DNA from: an uncultured Lachnospiraceae bacterium | Lineage (GTDB): Bacteria; Bacillota; Clostridia; Lachnospirales; Lachnospiraceae | Direction: 5' to 3' | Assembly: GCA_947594085.1 (NCBI GenBank) | Contig: CANQEB010000002.1 | Span: 1-29,291 of the forward strand | Length of the DNA stretch: 29,291 nucleotides | Part shown: in pieces, positions 8,192 to 14,759 of the stretch | Layout of the letters: every line of letters begins with the position of its first letter | Position numbering within the stretch: the first letter of the stretch is position 1 | The notes under the pieces: model-generated | What the model was told of the DNA's origin: nothing | The model's input: only the letters and a program-made list of their open reading frames with translations | Databases searched by the model: none | Program-made: the position numbers and the translations under genes

Positions 8192-8677
8192 TCAGCTTAC
8201 CCAGATACCATCGGAGTTGCTCGGCGTGGACTCGCTCGTGCTGCCGTCGATGACCGTATGGGTTCCATGTGCACGGTAGTAATATCCGCCGGTCACTGAG
8301 TACGTACGACTGACCGATACGATATTCCCGTTGTACTTGATCCTCGGTCCCATCGTCAGAAAATGCTCCCAGTTTCCGCTCACCAGACGTTGAAGGTGTA
8401 CCGCTACCTTGACCTGATCCACTGTTCTATAAGCCGCAGTAGTCCCTGCGATTCGAACAAGACGCTTCCCTGCAATTGAGATGCCCCCGGTCCCGTAGCT
8501 CAACAAACTACCACGCGCCTTCGGGTAGACCGTTACCTCGGCGGACTCCTCATCCGTCAGCAGTGAACCGTCGACCACCGTGCCAAGTAATTCATCCGCC
8601 GCATACGCCGGAAGCGCTGTCAGTGCAAGGCTAGCTACAAGCAACACGGCCACCGCCATTTGCTTCACTTTTCTCAT
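8192..8677 (-). CDS. Small exported protein, possibly DUF6147-like
   Basis: A 161-residue protein with a clear signal peptide: MRKVKQ, then a hydrophobic stretch, then LPAYAA, with cleavage expected after about residue 26. The mature part is Gly/Ser/Tyr/Thr-rich and beta-strand-like (VAVHLQRLVSGNWEHF, VSVSRTYSVTGGYYYRAHGTHTVIDG). This pattern recalls small secreted Firmicutes proteins annotated as DUF6147; that match is from memory and unconfirmed. The start at 8677 was chosen because AGGAGG lies 8 nt upstream and the signal peptide begins there; the longer open frame has no such site. It sits 68 bp after the DUF4367 gene on the same strand and may belong to the same sigma-controlled transcript. 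Confidence 0.8.
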   Translation of the reverse strand: MRKVKQMAVAVLLVASLALTALPAYAADELLGTVVDGSLLTDEESAEVTVYPKARGSLLSYGTGGISIAGKRLVRIAGTTAAYRTVDQVKVAVHLQRLVSGNWEHFLTMGPRIKYNGNIVSVSRTYSVTGGYYYRAHGTHTVIDGSTSESTPSNSDGIWVS

Positions 8678-8745
8678 CTCTCTCCCTCCTTTCCTTCCAA
8701 ATTGTATAAATAATAACGTTTCAGTCTGGAAAATGTAACGCGGTT

Positions 8746-9759
8746 CTATAAAATAATAAAATATTTGATTATTTTCTCCATTTCCTCCAATGGAAGCATT
8801 CCATTCAATACATACCGCCAACCTTCATGTTCTAATTCCGCAATATAAGTTTCTTCTCCAATATCCAGATTTACTTTCCATATTTCAGCTTCAATTCCAC
8901 CAAAATTTTTTACCGTTTTCCGATAGACTGCTTTATTGTCATATTTGTAATAATAAGAACCCTCTTCAGCTAGATTTGTAATTGTTAAATAAAATAAAGT
9001 ATCATGATAAGAATAAAACAAATTCGCAACAAAATCATTTGTAATCTCATATCCCTCATATTTTGTCCCTTTGGGAAGATATTCCAAGCTAATTGAAGGA
9101 ATTCCGAGCTGTTCACTGATTGCCTCTATTGCAGCAATCTCATCTGTGCTCTTGCTCCGAATGCTTTCCCCTTCTCCAACATAATTAGTATTTACTCTAA
9201 ACCCAAAATCTACCATCAACCCATCCCACATCCGCTGCACCAGTCTCCGGTTTGCATCGCTCGTCATGCTGACCCCGAAGACGATCGCCAGGCACGCTGC
9301 CGCCACGCCGGCGATTTTGAAAATCTTTCTCCTGCCGCGGCGTTTTTCTGCCTTTGCCTCCTTCTTCTGTGCTATCTCTCTGCCGAGCGCAAGCGCCTTT
9401 CGGTCCTCCTCCGGGAGCTGCGCGTAGAGGGCTTTCAAGGCTTCCTCATCCGTTTTCATACCCTCTGCAAGACCTCTGTCCTGCGCAGAGACAGCAGAAT
9501 TCTCTTCCGCTTTGTCGACCTCCTCTTCCCACTCCCCGCGCTTTTTCAGCTCCTCGACGATCGCCTGAAACATCCCTTCCGGAGCTTTCACATCGGCCAG
9601 ATCCGGTCGCTTGTTCAGCTCTTCTTCGAGCTTGTCCGCCTCCTGGATCAGGCTCTCGCGCACATAGCGATCCAGCTTTGGATCCTGCAACTCTTCTTCT
9701 GCTATCTGAAAAGACATGATTTTGTTATCGGTTCCTGTCTTCTTGTTTTCTCCACTCAT
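8746..9759 (-). CDS. DUF4367 membrane protein, probable anti-sigma factor
   Basis: A 337-residue protein with a long charged cytoplasmic N-terminal half (1-145, very Glu/Lys-rich, helical), one membrane segment at about 146-165, and an extracytoplasmic DUF4367-type domain (about 215-337, SLEYLPKGTKYEGYEITND through YVLNGMLPLEEMEKIIKY). Such proteins are usually encoded next to ECF sigma factors and are thought to hold them at the membrane until a signal arrives. The ATG at 9759 has AAGGGA about 10 nt upstream. A marked composition change occurs inside the gene near 9222: 13 of 60 bases are G/C at 8941-9000 but 37 of 60 at 9361-9420. The likely sigma partner is at 11018-11542, on the other side of murG. 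Confidence 0.8.
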   Translation of the reverse strand: MSGENKKTGTDNKIMSFQIAEEELQDPKLDRYVRESLIQEADKLEEELNKRPDLADVKAPEGMFQAIVEELKKRGEWEEEVDKAEENSAVSAQDRGLAEGMKTDEEALKALYAQLPEEDRKALALGREIAQKKEAKAEKRRGRRKIFKIAGVAAACLAIVFGVSMTSDANRRLVQRMWDGLMVDFGFRVNTNYVGEGESIRSKSTDEIAAIEAISEQLGIPSISLEYLPKGTKYEGYEITNDFVANLFYSYHDTLFYLTITNLAEEGSYYYKYDNKAVYRKTVKNFGGIEAEIWKVNLDIGEETYIAELEHEGWRYVLNGMLPLEEMEKIIKYFIIL

Positions 9760-9775
9760 TGAACCAAGTCCCTTC

Positions 9776-9803
9776 TTGACTTTTCTCGGATAAACGATAA
9801 ACT
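9776..9803 (+). promoter_or_regulatory. Promoter of murG
   Basis: A -35 TTGACT (9776-9781) and a -10 TAAACT (9798-9803) are separated by 16 bp, in the 86-bp gap between the divergent DUF4367 and murG genes. Confidence 0.45.
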
Positions 9804-9816
9804 GTAAATGATAAAC
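9789..9816. repeat. Four 7-bp tandem units (GATAAAC type) in the murG promoter
   Basis: GATAAAC occurs at 9789-9795, 9796-9802 and 9810-9816, all in a 7-bp register, with a degenerate unit TGTAAAT at 9803-9809. The array overlaps the proposed -10 of murG. It could be a protein binding site or simply slippage-derived sequence. Confidence 0.55.
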
Positions 9817-9845
9817 CCACCAAATCATGTAACCCGGAGGATTTT

Positions 9846-10934
9846 ATGAAGCGAATCATTCTCACCGGCGGCGGTACGGCCGGCCATGTCACTCCAAATA
9901 TCGCCCTGATCCCGCGTCTGCGGGAGCTTGGCTACGACATCCAATACATCGGTTCCTACGACGGAATCGAAAAGAAACTGATTGAAGAACTCGGCATCCC
10001 TTATTATGGGATCGCTTCGGGAAAGCTGCGCAGATATTTCGATCTCAAAAATTTCACGGATCCATTTCGCGTGGCGAAAGGATTCTTTCAGGCAAAAAAG
10101 CTTCTGAAACAGCTAAAACCCGATCTTATTTTTTCCAAGGGCGGCTTCGTGACAGTGCCCGTCGTACAGGCAGCCAAAGGGCTGCAGATACCGGTCGTCA
10201 TCCACGAATCCGACATGACACCCGGACTGGCCAATCGTCTCGCGATCCCGGCCGCTTCCAGGGTATGCTGCAACTTTCCGGAGACGGTCTCCTCGCTCCC
10301 GGAGGGCAAGGCAGTCGTGACAGGCTGTCCGATCCGAGAAGAACTCCGCAGCGGGAACAAACTCGCTGGCCTAAAATTTTGCGGCTTCACCGCCGACAAG
10401 CCGGTGCTGCTCGTCATCGGCGGCAGTCTTGGCTCTGTCGCCGTGAACAATGCGATCCGTGGCATCCTTCCAGAGCTTTTAAAGACTTTCCAGGTGGTTC
10501 ACCTTTGCGGAAACGGAAATCTTGACGAATCTCTTGTCGGTACTCCGGGCTATGTACAGTACGAATATATCAAGCAGGAACTCGCGGATCTGTTCGCGCT
10601 CGCCGATATCGTCGTTTCGCGAGCCGGGGCCAACGCAATCTGCGAGCTGCTGGAGTTGCGCAAGCCCAACCTCCTGATTCCACTATCCGCCGCTGCCAGC
10701 CGGGGCGACCAAATCCTCAACGCAAAGTCCTTCCAGAGGCAGGGATTCAGCGTCATGCTGGAGGAAGAACAGATCACCCCAGAGCTCCTTGCGAACAAAA
10801 TCCTGGAGTTATACGAAGATCGTCAAAATTACATTGCCGCAATGGAAAAAAGCGGCGCAAGCAACGCGGTTGCTGCGATCACGGCCCTGTTCCAAGAACT
10901 CACAAGCCAGAAATCCGCGCCAGCAAATTCCTGA
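9846..10934 (+). CDS. murG: UDP-GlcNAc:lipid I N-acetylglucosaminyltransferase MurG
   Basis: A 362-residue GT28 glycosyltransferase. It adds GlcNAc from UDP-GlcNAc to lipid I to make lipid II on the inner face of the membrane, the last cytoplasmic step of peptidoglycan precursor synthesis. The N-terminal Gly-rich loop TGGGTAGHVTPN (residues 7-18) is the classic lipid I-side motif. HESDMTPG, TGCPIREEL, GGSLGSVAVNN and the donor-site segment SRAGANAICELLELRKPNLLIPL are also present. The length is normal. The ATG at 9846 has GGAGG at 9836-9840. It stands alone, not in a division and cell wall cluster, between genes of opposite direction. Its 3' end faces the sigma factor gene across a long hairpin. 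Confidence 0.95.
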   Translation: MKRIILTGGGTAGHVTPNIALIPRLRELGYDIQYIGSYDGIEKKLIEELGIPYYGIASGKLRRYFDLKNFTDPFRVAKGFFQAKKLLKQLKPDLIFSKGGFVTVPVVQAAKGLQIPVVIHESDMTPGLANRLAIPAASRVCCNFPETVSSLPEGKAVVTGCPIREELRSGNKLAGLKFCGFTADKPVLLVIGGSLGSVAVNNAIRGILPELLKTFQVVHLCGNGNLDESLVGTPGYVQYEYIKQELADLFALADIVVSRAGANAICELLELRKPNLLIPLSAAASRGDQILNAKSFQRQGFSVMLEEEQITPELLANKILELYEDRQNYIAAMEKSGASNAVAAITALFQELTSQKSAPANS

Positions 10935-10946
10935 CTAAGAAACAAT

Positions 10947-11010
10947 CTGCGGATAGATCTCCTTACTTTGCAGCGTCGTCGCGCTGAAAAATAAGGGGAC
11001 ATATCCGCAG
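10947..11010. other. Three-tier hairpin between murG and the sigma factor gene
   Basis: CTGCGGATA (10947-10955) pairs with TATCCGCAG (11002-11010), TCTCCTTA (10958-10965) with TAAGGGGA (10992-10999, one G-T pair), and CAGCG (10971-10975) with CGCTG (10982-10986). It fills the gap between two convergent genes, as a bidirectional terminator would, but neither side has a strong T run. A structured RNA or a small repeat element is also possible. Confidence 0.55.
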
Positions 11011-11017
11011 TGGGATG

Positions 11018-11542
11018 TTATTTGTCCTTGAATTCATCCCCAAACTTCTCTTTGATAAACAATCTTGCACGATACAGCCTTGCGCGCAGAACTGTCTCGG
11101 AAACTCCGAGTCTCTCGGCCATCTCTGCATAGGACAATCCCTCTATGCAATTCATAAACAGCACATCATACCATTGCAGGTTCACCGCTTTTACCGTGCG
11201 CAAGACGCGTCCCATCAGATCAAGGTTGTCAAGCCGAATCTCTGAAAGCTCCGTGTCTTTGCTCACTGCAATGTTGCCGAACGCTGTCTCCGTAGTGTCC
11301 GTGATAATCTCCCTCTGCTTCGATGCCTTTCTGTAATGGTCGACGATCGCATTCCTTGTACACCGTATCAACCATGCCTTGACCAGATCATCCGACACGC
11401 TGTCCATGTTTACATAAAAGGAAATAAATACCTGCTGACATATTTCCTCCGCGTCATGGTAGCTGCCTGTCTTGTCCATGACGATTTTCATAACGAAATC
11501 CTGATATTTCTGAAAATATTCCTCAAATTTCTTGTTCTTCAT
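11018..11542 (-). CDS. ECF-type RNA polymerase sigma factor
   Basis: A 174-residue sigma-70 family protein with only regions 2 and 4. Region 2 (about residues 8-75) includes HDAEEICQQVFISFY and KAWLIRCTRNAIVDHYRK, the core-binding and -10 recognition parts. Region 4 (about 115-168) has a helix-turn-helix, GLSYAEMAERLGVSETVLRA, for -35 recognition. It would direct a regulon in response to a membrane signal. The ATG at 11542 has AAGGAT upstream. The HIT gene ends 43 bp upstream on the same strand, with no terminator between them. The expected anti-sigma partner, DUF4367, is at 8746-9759, but murG in the opposite direction lies between. Confidence 0.9.
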   Translation of the reverse strand: MKNKKFEEYFQKYQDFVMKIVMDKTGSYHDAEEICQQVFISFYVNMDSVSDDLVKAWLIRCTRNAIVDHYRKASKQREIITDTTETAFGNIAVSKDTELSEIRLDNLDLMGRVLRTVKAVNLQWYDVLFMNCIEGLSYAEMAERLGVSETVLRARLYRARLFIKEKFGDEFKDK

Positions 11543-11585
11543 TTCTTTATCCTTGTTAATTTATCTTTTGTAGTGTCCTTGTTCG

Positions 11586-11987
11586 TTAAAATAAATTGAG
11601 GATTTTTTCCTTGTCCGCGTCTGTCAACGTACCAGGCTTCCATTTCACATTTACGGTATCATCCGCATAGCGGGGAATCAAATGCATGTGGAAATGGAAT
11701 ACAGTCTGCCCGGCCGCCTCGCCGTTATTCTGGATTACATTGAGTCCATCCGCATGTAGCCCGTCCTTCAGTTTTCCTGAGATCTTTTTTGCCAGAACTA
11801 ACGCTTTCGCAGCCGTCTCATCCGGAAGCTCAAACAGGTTCGCGGCATGTGCCTTAGGGAGAATCAGCGCATGTCCCAAAGCTGCCGGATTCAGATCCAG
11901 GATCACACGAAAATCCTCATCTTCATACAGCGTTGCAGCCGGAATTTCACCGTTTGCAATTTTGCAAAAAATACAATTATCAGCCAT
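11586..11987 (-). CDS. HIT family nucleotide hydrolase
   Basis: A 133-residue histidine triad protein. It begins MADNCIFCKIANGEIP, with the Cys5/Cys8 pair typical of Hint-type proteins, and carries the triad HFHMHLIPR at about residues 98-106, the catalytic site for nucleoside phosphoramidate or dinucleotide hydrolysis. The preceding GLNVIQNNGEAAGQTVFH is the standard lead-in. The ATG at 11987 was chosen because AGGAG lies about 8 nt upstream and the family starts there. A strong promoter is at 12036-12064. The sigma factor gene follows on the same strand after 43 bp. Length and motifs are normal for the family; the physiological substrate is usually unknown. Confidence 0.93.
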   Translation of the reverse strand: MADNCIFCKIANGEIPAATLYEDEDFRVILDLNPAALGHALILPKAHAANLFELPDETAAKALVLAKKISGKLKDGLHADGLNVIQNNGEAAGQTVFHFHMHLIPRYADDTVNVKWKPGTLTDADKEKILNLF

Positions 11988-12035
11988 ATCTTTTCTCCTT
12001 CTGTTTGATTTTGAGCAATTTACATACTTATTCAT

Positions 12036-12064
12036 ATTCTAAAAATATTGTCGAAAAATGTCAA
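12036..12064 (-). promoter_or_regulatory. Strong promoter of the HIT-sigma factor transcript
   Basis: On the minus strand a perfect -35 TTGACA (12059-12064) and a -10 TAGAAT (12036-12041) have a 17-bp spacer. The expected leader before the HIT ATG is about 40 nt. Confidence 0.75.
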
Positions 12065-12152
12065 CTGATTCTCGTTGATTTTTTCCCTTTATAATGCTAC
12101 ACTTTGTATTATTTTCAGATAGATCCATTCTATTCAAACAAGGGGTTTGCAT

Positions 12153-13043
12153 ATGCAAAATAGTGAATATATATCCAGATTTGCTCACGAAATAAGAAAT
12201 CCTCTGACTCTGATCTGCAGCTCCCTGCAATTGCTCGAAAAGGAATGTCCCGCAGTCCGTGAATCGGACCTCTGGGAACAGATCAGGAAAGATCTGCTTG
12301 ATGTGATTCAGCTGTTGAAAGAGATGTCCGCCCCTTTCGGCAGACTTCAGAAAACGTCCATTGACGCCGCAGAATTTCTGTCCGAACTCTCCGCCTCCTT
12401 CGCACCCGCGATGGAGCTGCGCGGAATATGCTTTGTCACAGAACTACCGGACACACTTTCCGGGATTACCCTCATGGCAGACAGACAAAGGCTTCGCCAG
12501 GCGATCACAAATCTGATTCTCAACGCCGCAGACGCAGTCTCTGCCCCAGGTGTCTCCGGAGAGCTCTCTGACTCCGGCACGTCAATTCACTCTGCAGAAG
12601 ATATCGTTGCCGGCGCGACTGTTTGCTCCGCAAAAGGTACTTTTGACAGCACGACGATCCGCTCCGCAGAAGATATCGTTGCCGGCAGAATCATCCTGTC
12701 AGCCGAAAGTGACGGTTCAAATCTGTTGATCCACATCCGCGACAATGGGCCTGGTATTCCGCAGGAATATCTCGCAGACCTGTTCGAACCGTTTGTGACG
12801 CACAAGCAGGGCGGCACCGGTCTCGGACTCAGCGTTGCGAAGATCATCGCAGAGCAGCACGGAGGGCGCCTTACGGTAGCCACAAGATGCAAAGCAGATT
12901 GCCCGGAAATTTTATGCAATGAAGAGGCACCCGTCGGCGAACCCGCTCGGTACAAGACAGATTACCCGGAAGCTCTGTGCGATGATAGCGCCGAGCCCTA
13001 CACGGACTTCTGTCTGCAGCTTCCGCTCCTGGCCCCGGAATAA
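12153..13043 (+). CDS. Soluble orphan histidine kinase with internal duplications
   Basis: A 296-residue kinase without membrane segment or PAS domain. The HisKA domain begins almost at once, with His12 in RFAHEIRNPLTL. The HATPase domain has the N box ITNLILNAADAV (118-129), G1 RDNGPGIP (196-203) and G2 GGTGLGLS (220-227). Between N box and G1 lies an enlarged segment with SAEDIVAG twice (147-154 and 171-178). After G2 a second tandem pair starts at Lys247 and Lys268 (KADCPEILC and KTDYPEALC). Both are absent from ordinary kinases. The ATG at 12153 was preferred to an in-frame TTG at 12147 because AAGGGG (12140-12145) then has a 7-nt spacing. A TATAAT at 12090 is a possible -10 without a good -35. 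No response regulator is nearby; sporulation-type orphan kinases have a similar layout, but this is only inference. Confidence 0.85.
   Translation: MQNSEYISRFAHEIRNPLTLICSSLQLLEKECPAVRESDLWEQIRKDLLDVIQLLKEMSAPFGRLQKTSIDAAEFLSELSASFAPAMELRGICFVTELPDTLSGITLMADRQRLRQAITNLILNAADAVSAPGVSGELSDSGTSIHSAEDIVAGATVCSAKGTFDSTTIRSAEDIVAGRIILSAESDGSNLLIHIRDNGPGIPQEYLADLFEPFVTHKQGGTGLGLSVAKIIAEQHGGRLTVATRCKADCPEILCNEEAPVGEPARYKTDYPEALCDDSAEPYTDFCLQLPLLAPE
12594..12686 (+). repeat. 72-bp partial duplication inside the kinase ATPase domain
   Basis: An identical 21-bp stretch occurs at 12594-12614 and 12666-12686, exactly 72 bp (24 codons) apart and in frame. The residues after each copy (ATVCSAKGTFDSTTIR and RIILSAESDGSNLLIHIR) also align loosely, so one beta-strand unit of the ATPase fold appears to have been copied. 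Confidence 0.7.
12891..13016 (+). repeat. 63-bp tandem duplication near the kinase C terminus
   Basis: Two in-frame units start at 12891 and 12954. They share the pattern K-x-D-x-P-E-x-L-C and closely related DNA, and are 21 codons long. They lie just before the last beta strand (DFCLQLPLL) of the ATPase domain. Confidence 0.6.
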
Positions 13044-13102
13044 CTCACATATTTTTAAAAAGAACAGGTTTGGTGGATGCACACTCCAAGTCCAGCGATC
13101 AT

Positions 13103-13699
13103 TCACACACCTTTGAAGCATAGCATCAGCGCCAATACAAAGCCTGACACGAGTCCGCCGATGTGCGCGCAGTTATCCACACCGCCTGCGGTCACTCCCT
13201 GTAATACGGACAGGACCGCCATAAGTACCAGTCTGCGACCGGAATACTCTCCCAATTTGCCTTTGCTGCGGAGCACTAGCCAGATGAGAGCGCCGATCAC
13301 TGCGAACACAGCACCTGACGCGCCCGCGGATACCGCAAAGTCTCTCGACTGAAACGCAAACCAAACGGACACGATGTTTCCGATCATGCCTCCGCCTAGA
13401 TAAATCACAAGGTACCGCACCTTTCCGACGCACTGCTCCAGCATATCTCCAAGGAAAATCAATACCAGCATGTTATTGAAAATATGGTCAATCCCAAAAT
13501 GCAGGAACATGGAAGTCACCAGCCGATAATATTCCCCTGCTTTGACATACGGGGCAAAATCCGCCCCATGCTCCAGCATAAACTGTGTATTCTCCGTATC
13601 TCCCAGAAAGCTCAGCGCAAGAAAGACAATAATATTTATCGCGACAATGATCAGATTCATCTTCTGCCTGGAATCAATAAAATCTCTGATCTCCTGCAT
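13103..13699 (-). CDS. Rhomboid family intramembrane serine protease
   Basis: A 198-residue polytopic membrane protein. The catalytic serine is Ser128 in SAGASGAVFA and the histidine is His179 in DNCAHIGGLVSG. The conserved first-loop motif FLHFGIDHIFNNM (65-77) and the GGGMIGN segment (102-108) complete the family pattern. Hydrophobic helices occupy about 15-32, 73-86, 95-115, 125-145, 154-172 and 180-196, giving the six-helix core. Rhomboids cut membrane proteins within or near the bilayer; the target here is unknown. The ATG at 13699 has GGAGGAG 6 nt upstream; an in-frame TTG at 13729 lacks a better site. A consensus promoter is at 13777-13805. The 3' end faces the kinase gene. Confidence 0.93.
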   Translation of the reverse strand: MQEIRDFIDSRQKMNLIIVAINIIVFLALSFLGDTENTQFMLEHGADFAPYVKAGEYYRLVTSMFLHFGIDHIFNNMLVLIFLGDMLEQCVGKVRYLVIYLGGGMIGNIVSVWFAFQSRDFAVSAGASGAVFAVIGALIWLVLRSKGKLGEYSGRRLVLMAVLSVLQGVTAGGVDNCAHIGGLVSGFVLALMLCFKGV

Positions 13700-13776
13700 T
13701 CTTCTCTCCTCCGGCCTTGTTTCTCTCAACGCTCTGTTTTATTGATCATTTACATATTTTTTGCGTGATAGTCTTT

Positions 13777-13805
13777 ACTATACTCCTTTCGTTTTCCTCT
13801 TTCAA
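13777..13805 (-). promoter_or_regulatory. Promoter of the rhomboid gene
   Basis: On the minus strand a -35 TTGAAA (13800-13805) and a -10 TATAGT (13777-13782) have a 17-bp spacer. The -35 boxes of this and the divergent GNAT promoter are about 21 bp apart. Confidence 0.65.
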
Positions 13806-13826
13806 GCATATCACAATAGCTTTTTA

Positions 13827-13855
13827 TTGCATTTATACCACAATTAGAGTATGAT
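13827..13855 (+). promoter_or_regulatory. Promoter of the GNAT gene
   Basis: A -35 TTGCAT (13827-13832) and a -10 TATGAT (13850-13855) have a 17-bp spacer, with the ATG 36 bp after the -10. Confidence 0.6.
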
Positions 13856-13890
13856 TCAAAAAGAATTAACAGAATGGAGAATCGGAATCC

Positions 13891-14715
13891 ATGAACGATA
13901 CCGCATATATTAAACTCATTGAGGAAATCTCCCTGAATGCATGGCCATCCCACAAAATGGAGCTGTATGATGGCTGGCTGATCCGTTTTTCTCACAATTA
14001 CACACACCGCACCAACAGTGTGACACAGGTAGGCGCCTCTCTCATTCCTGTAGAAGAGAAGATCAAATACTGTGAGGAAATTTATCGAAATTATCACACT
14101 CCGTCTATCTTTAAAATCAGCCCGCTGATCGACCCAGACTTTGACAAACTGCTCGAAAAAAAGGGGTATGAAATCCAGCACACGACCGAGGTTATGACCA
14201 TGGATTTTCGTGACTTCCAGCCGTATCCAGCCGTATCTGCAGAATACGAATACTATGGAAGAAATTCAGGTCTCCCCTCTTTCGTAGTTTATCCGGGCGA
14301 CGTGATCGTACAGCTGCAGGATCGCATCACAGAAGAGTGGATTCATGCCTTGTTTCGCTTAAACGGAACAACGAATCCCACGCTGCGCCGTATCGTCCCG
14401 TCCATGTTTAAGGCGATTCCGAAGGAGACCATTGTCGCAAGCATTGAGATCGACGGACGCATGGTGACCTCCGGTCTCGGCATCGTGGATCGCGACCACG
14501 TCGGCCTGTACGCAATTTATGTCGATGCAAGCTGCCGGCACAAAGGCTTTGCAAAAGGCATCTGCAGCACGATACTCACAGAGGCACAGAAAAAAGGCAT
14601 CACCCGCGCGTATCTCCAGGTCGTGCGGGGAAATACCTTCGCGCATCAGCTCTACACCTCCCTTGGCTTCCGTGATCTGTACACATACTGGTTCCGCGTC
14701 AAGGGAAACGTATAA
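13891..14715 (+). CDS. GNAT family N-acetyltransferase
   Basis: A 274-residue acetyltransferase. The C-terminal GNAT core contains the strand GLYAIYVDASCRHKGFAKGICSTIL (about residues 209-233), in which the R-x-x-G-x-A/G-like turn RHKGFAKG binds the acetyl-CoA pyrophosphate, followed by AYLQVVRGNTFAHQLYTSLGF, the usual end of the fold. The N-terminal part (1-120), with NAWPSHKMELYDGWLIRFSHNYTHRTNSV, is typical of a two-lobed Firmicutes subfamily with unknown acceptor. It would transfer an acetyl group from acetyl-CoA to an amine. The ATG at 13891 has a GGAG site upstream with rather long spacing. It has its own promoter, divergent from the rhomboid gene, and ends 44 bp from the convergent end of the Tad operon. 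Confidence 0.88.
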   Translation: MNDTAYIKLIEEISLNAWPSHKMELYDGWLIRFSHNYTHRTNSVTQVGASLIPVEEKIKYCEEIYRNYHTPSIFKISPLIDPDFDKLLEKKGYEIQHTTEVMTMDFRDFQPYPAVSAEYEYYGRNSGLPSFVVYPGDVIVQLQDRITEEWIHALFRLNGTTNPTLRRIVPSMFKAIPKETIVASIEIDGRMVTSGLGIVDRDHVGLYAIYVDASCRHKGFAKGICSTILTEAQKKGITRAYLQVVRGNTFAHQLYTSLGFRDLYTYWFRVKGNV

Positions 14716-14759
14716 CCGGCCTTGCCCCGTTTTCCTGGGTGCCTCAGGCTATGCGCACG

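Noticed and set aside
8678..8821. 48-codon upstream extension of the exported protein
   Set aside because: It would bury the signal peptide and overlap the DUF4367 gene; AGGAGG stands right before the start at 8677.
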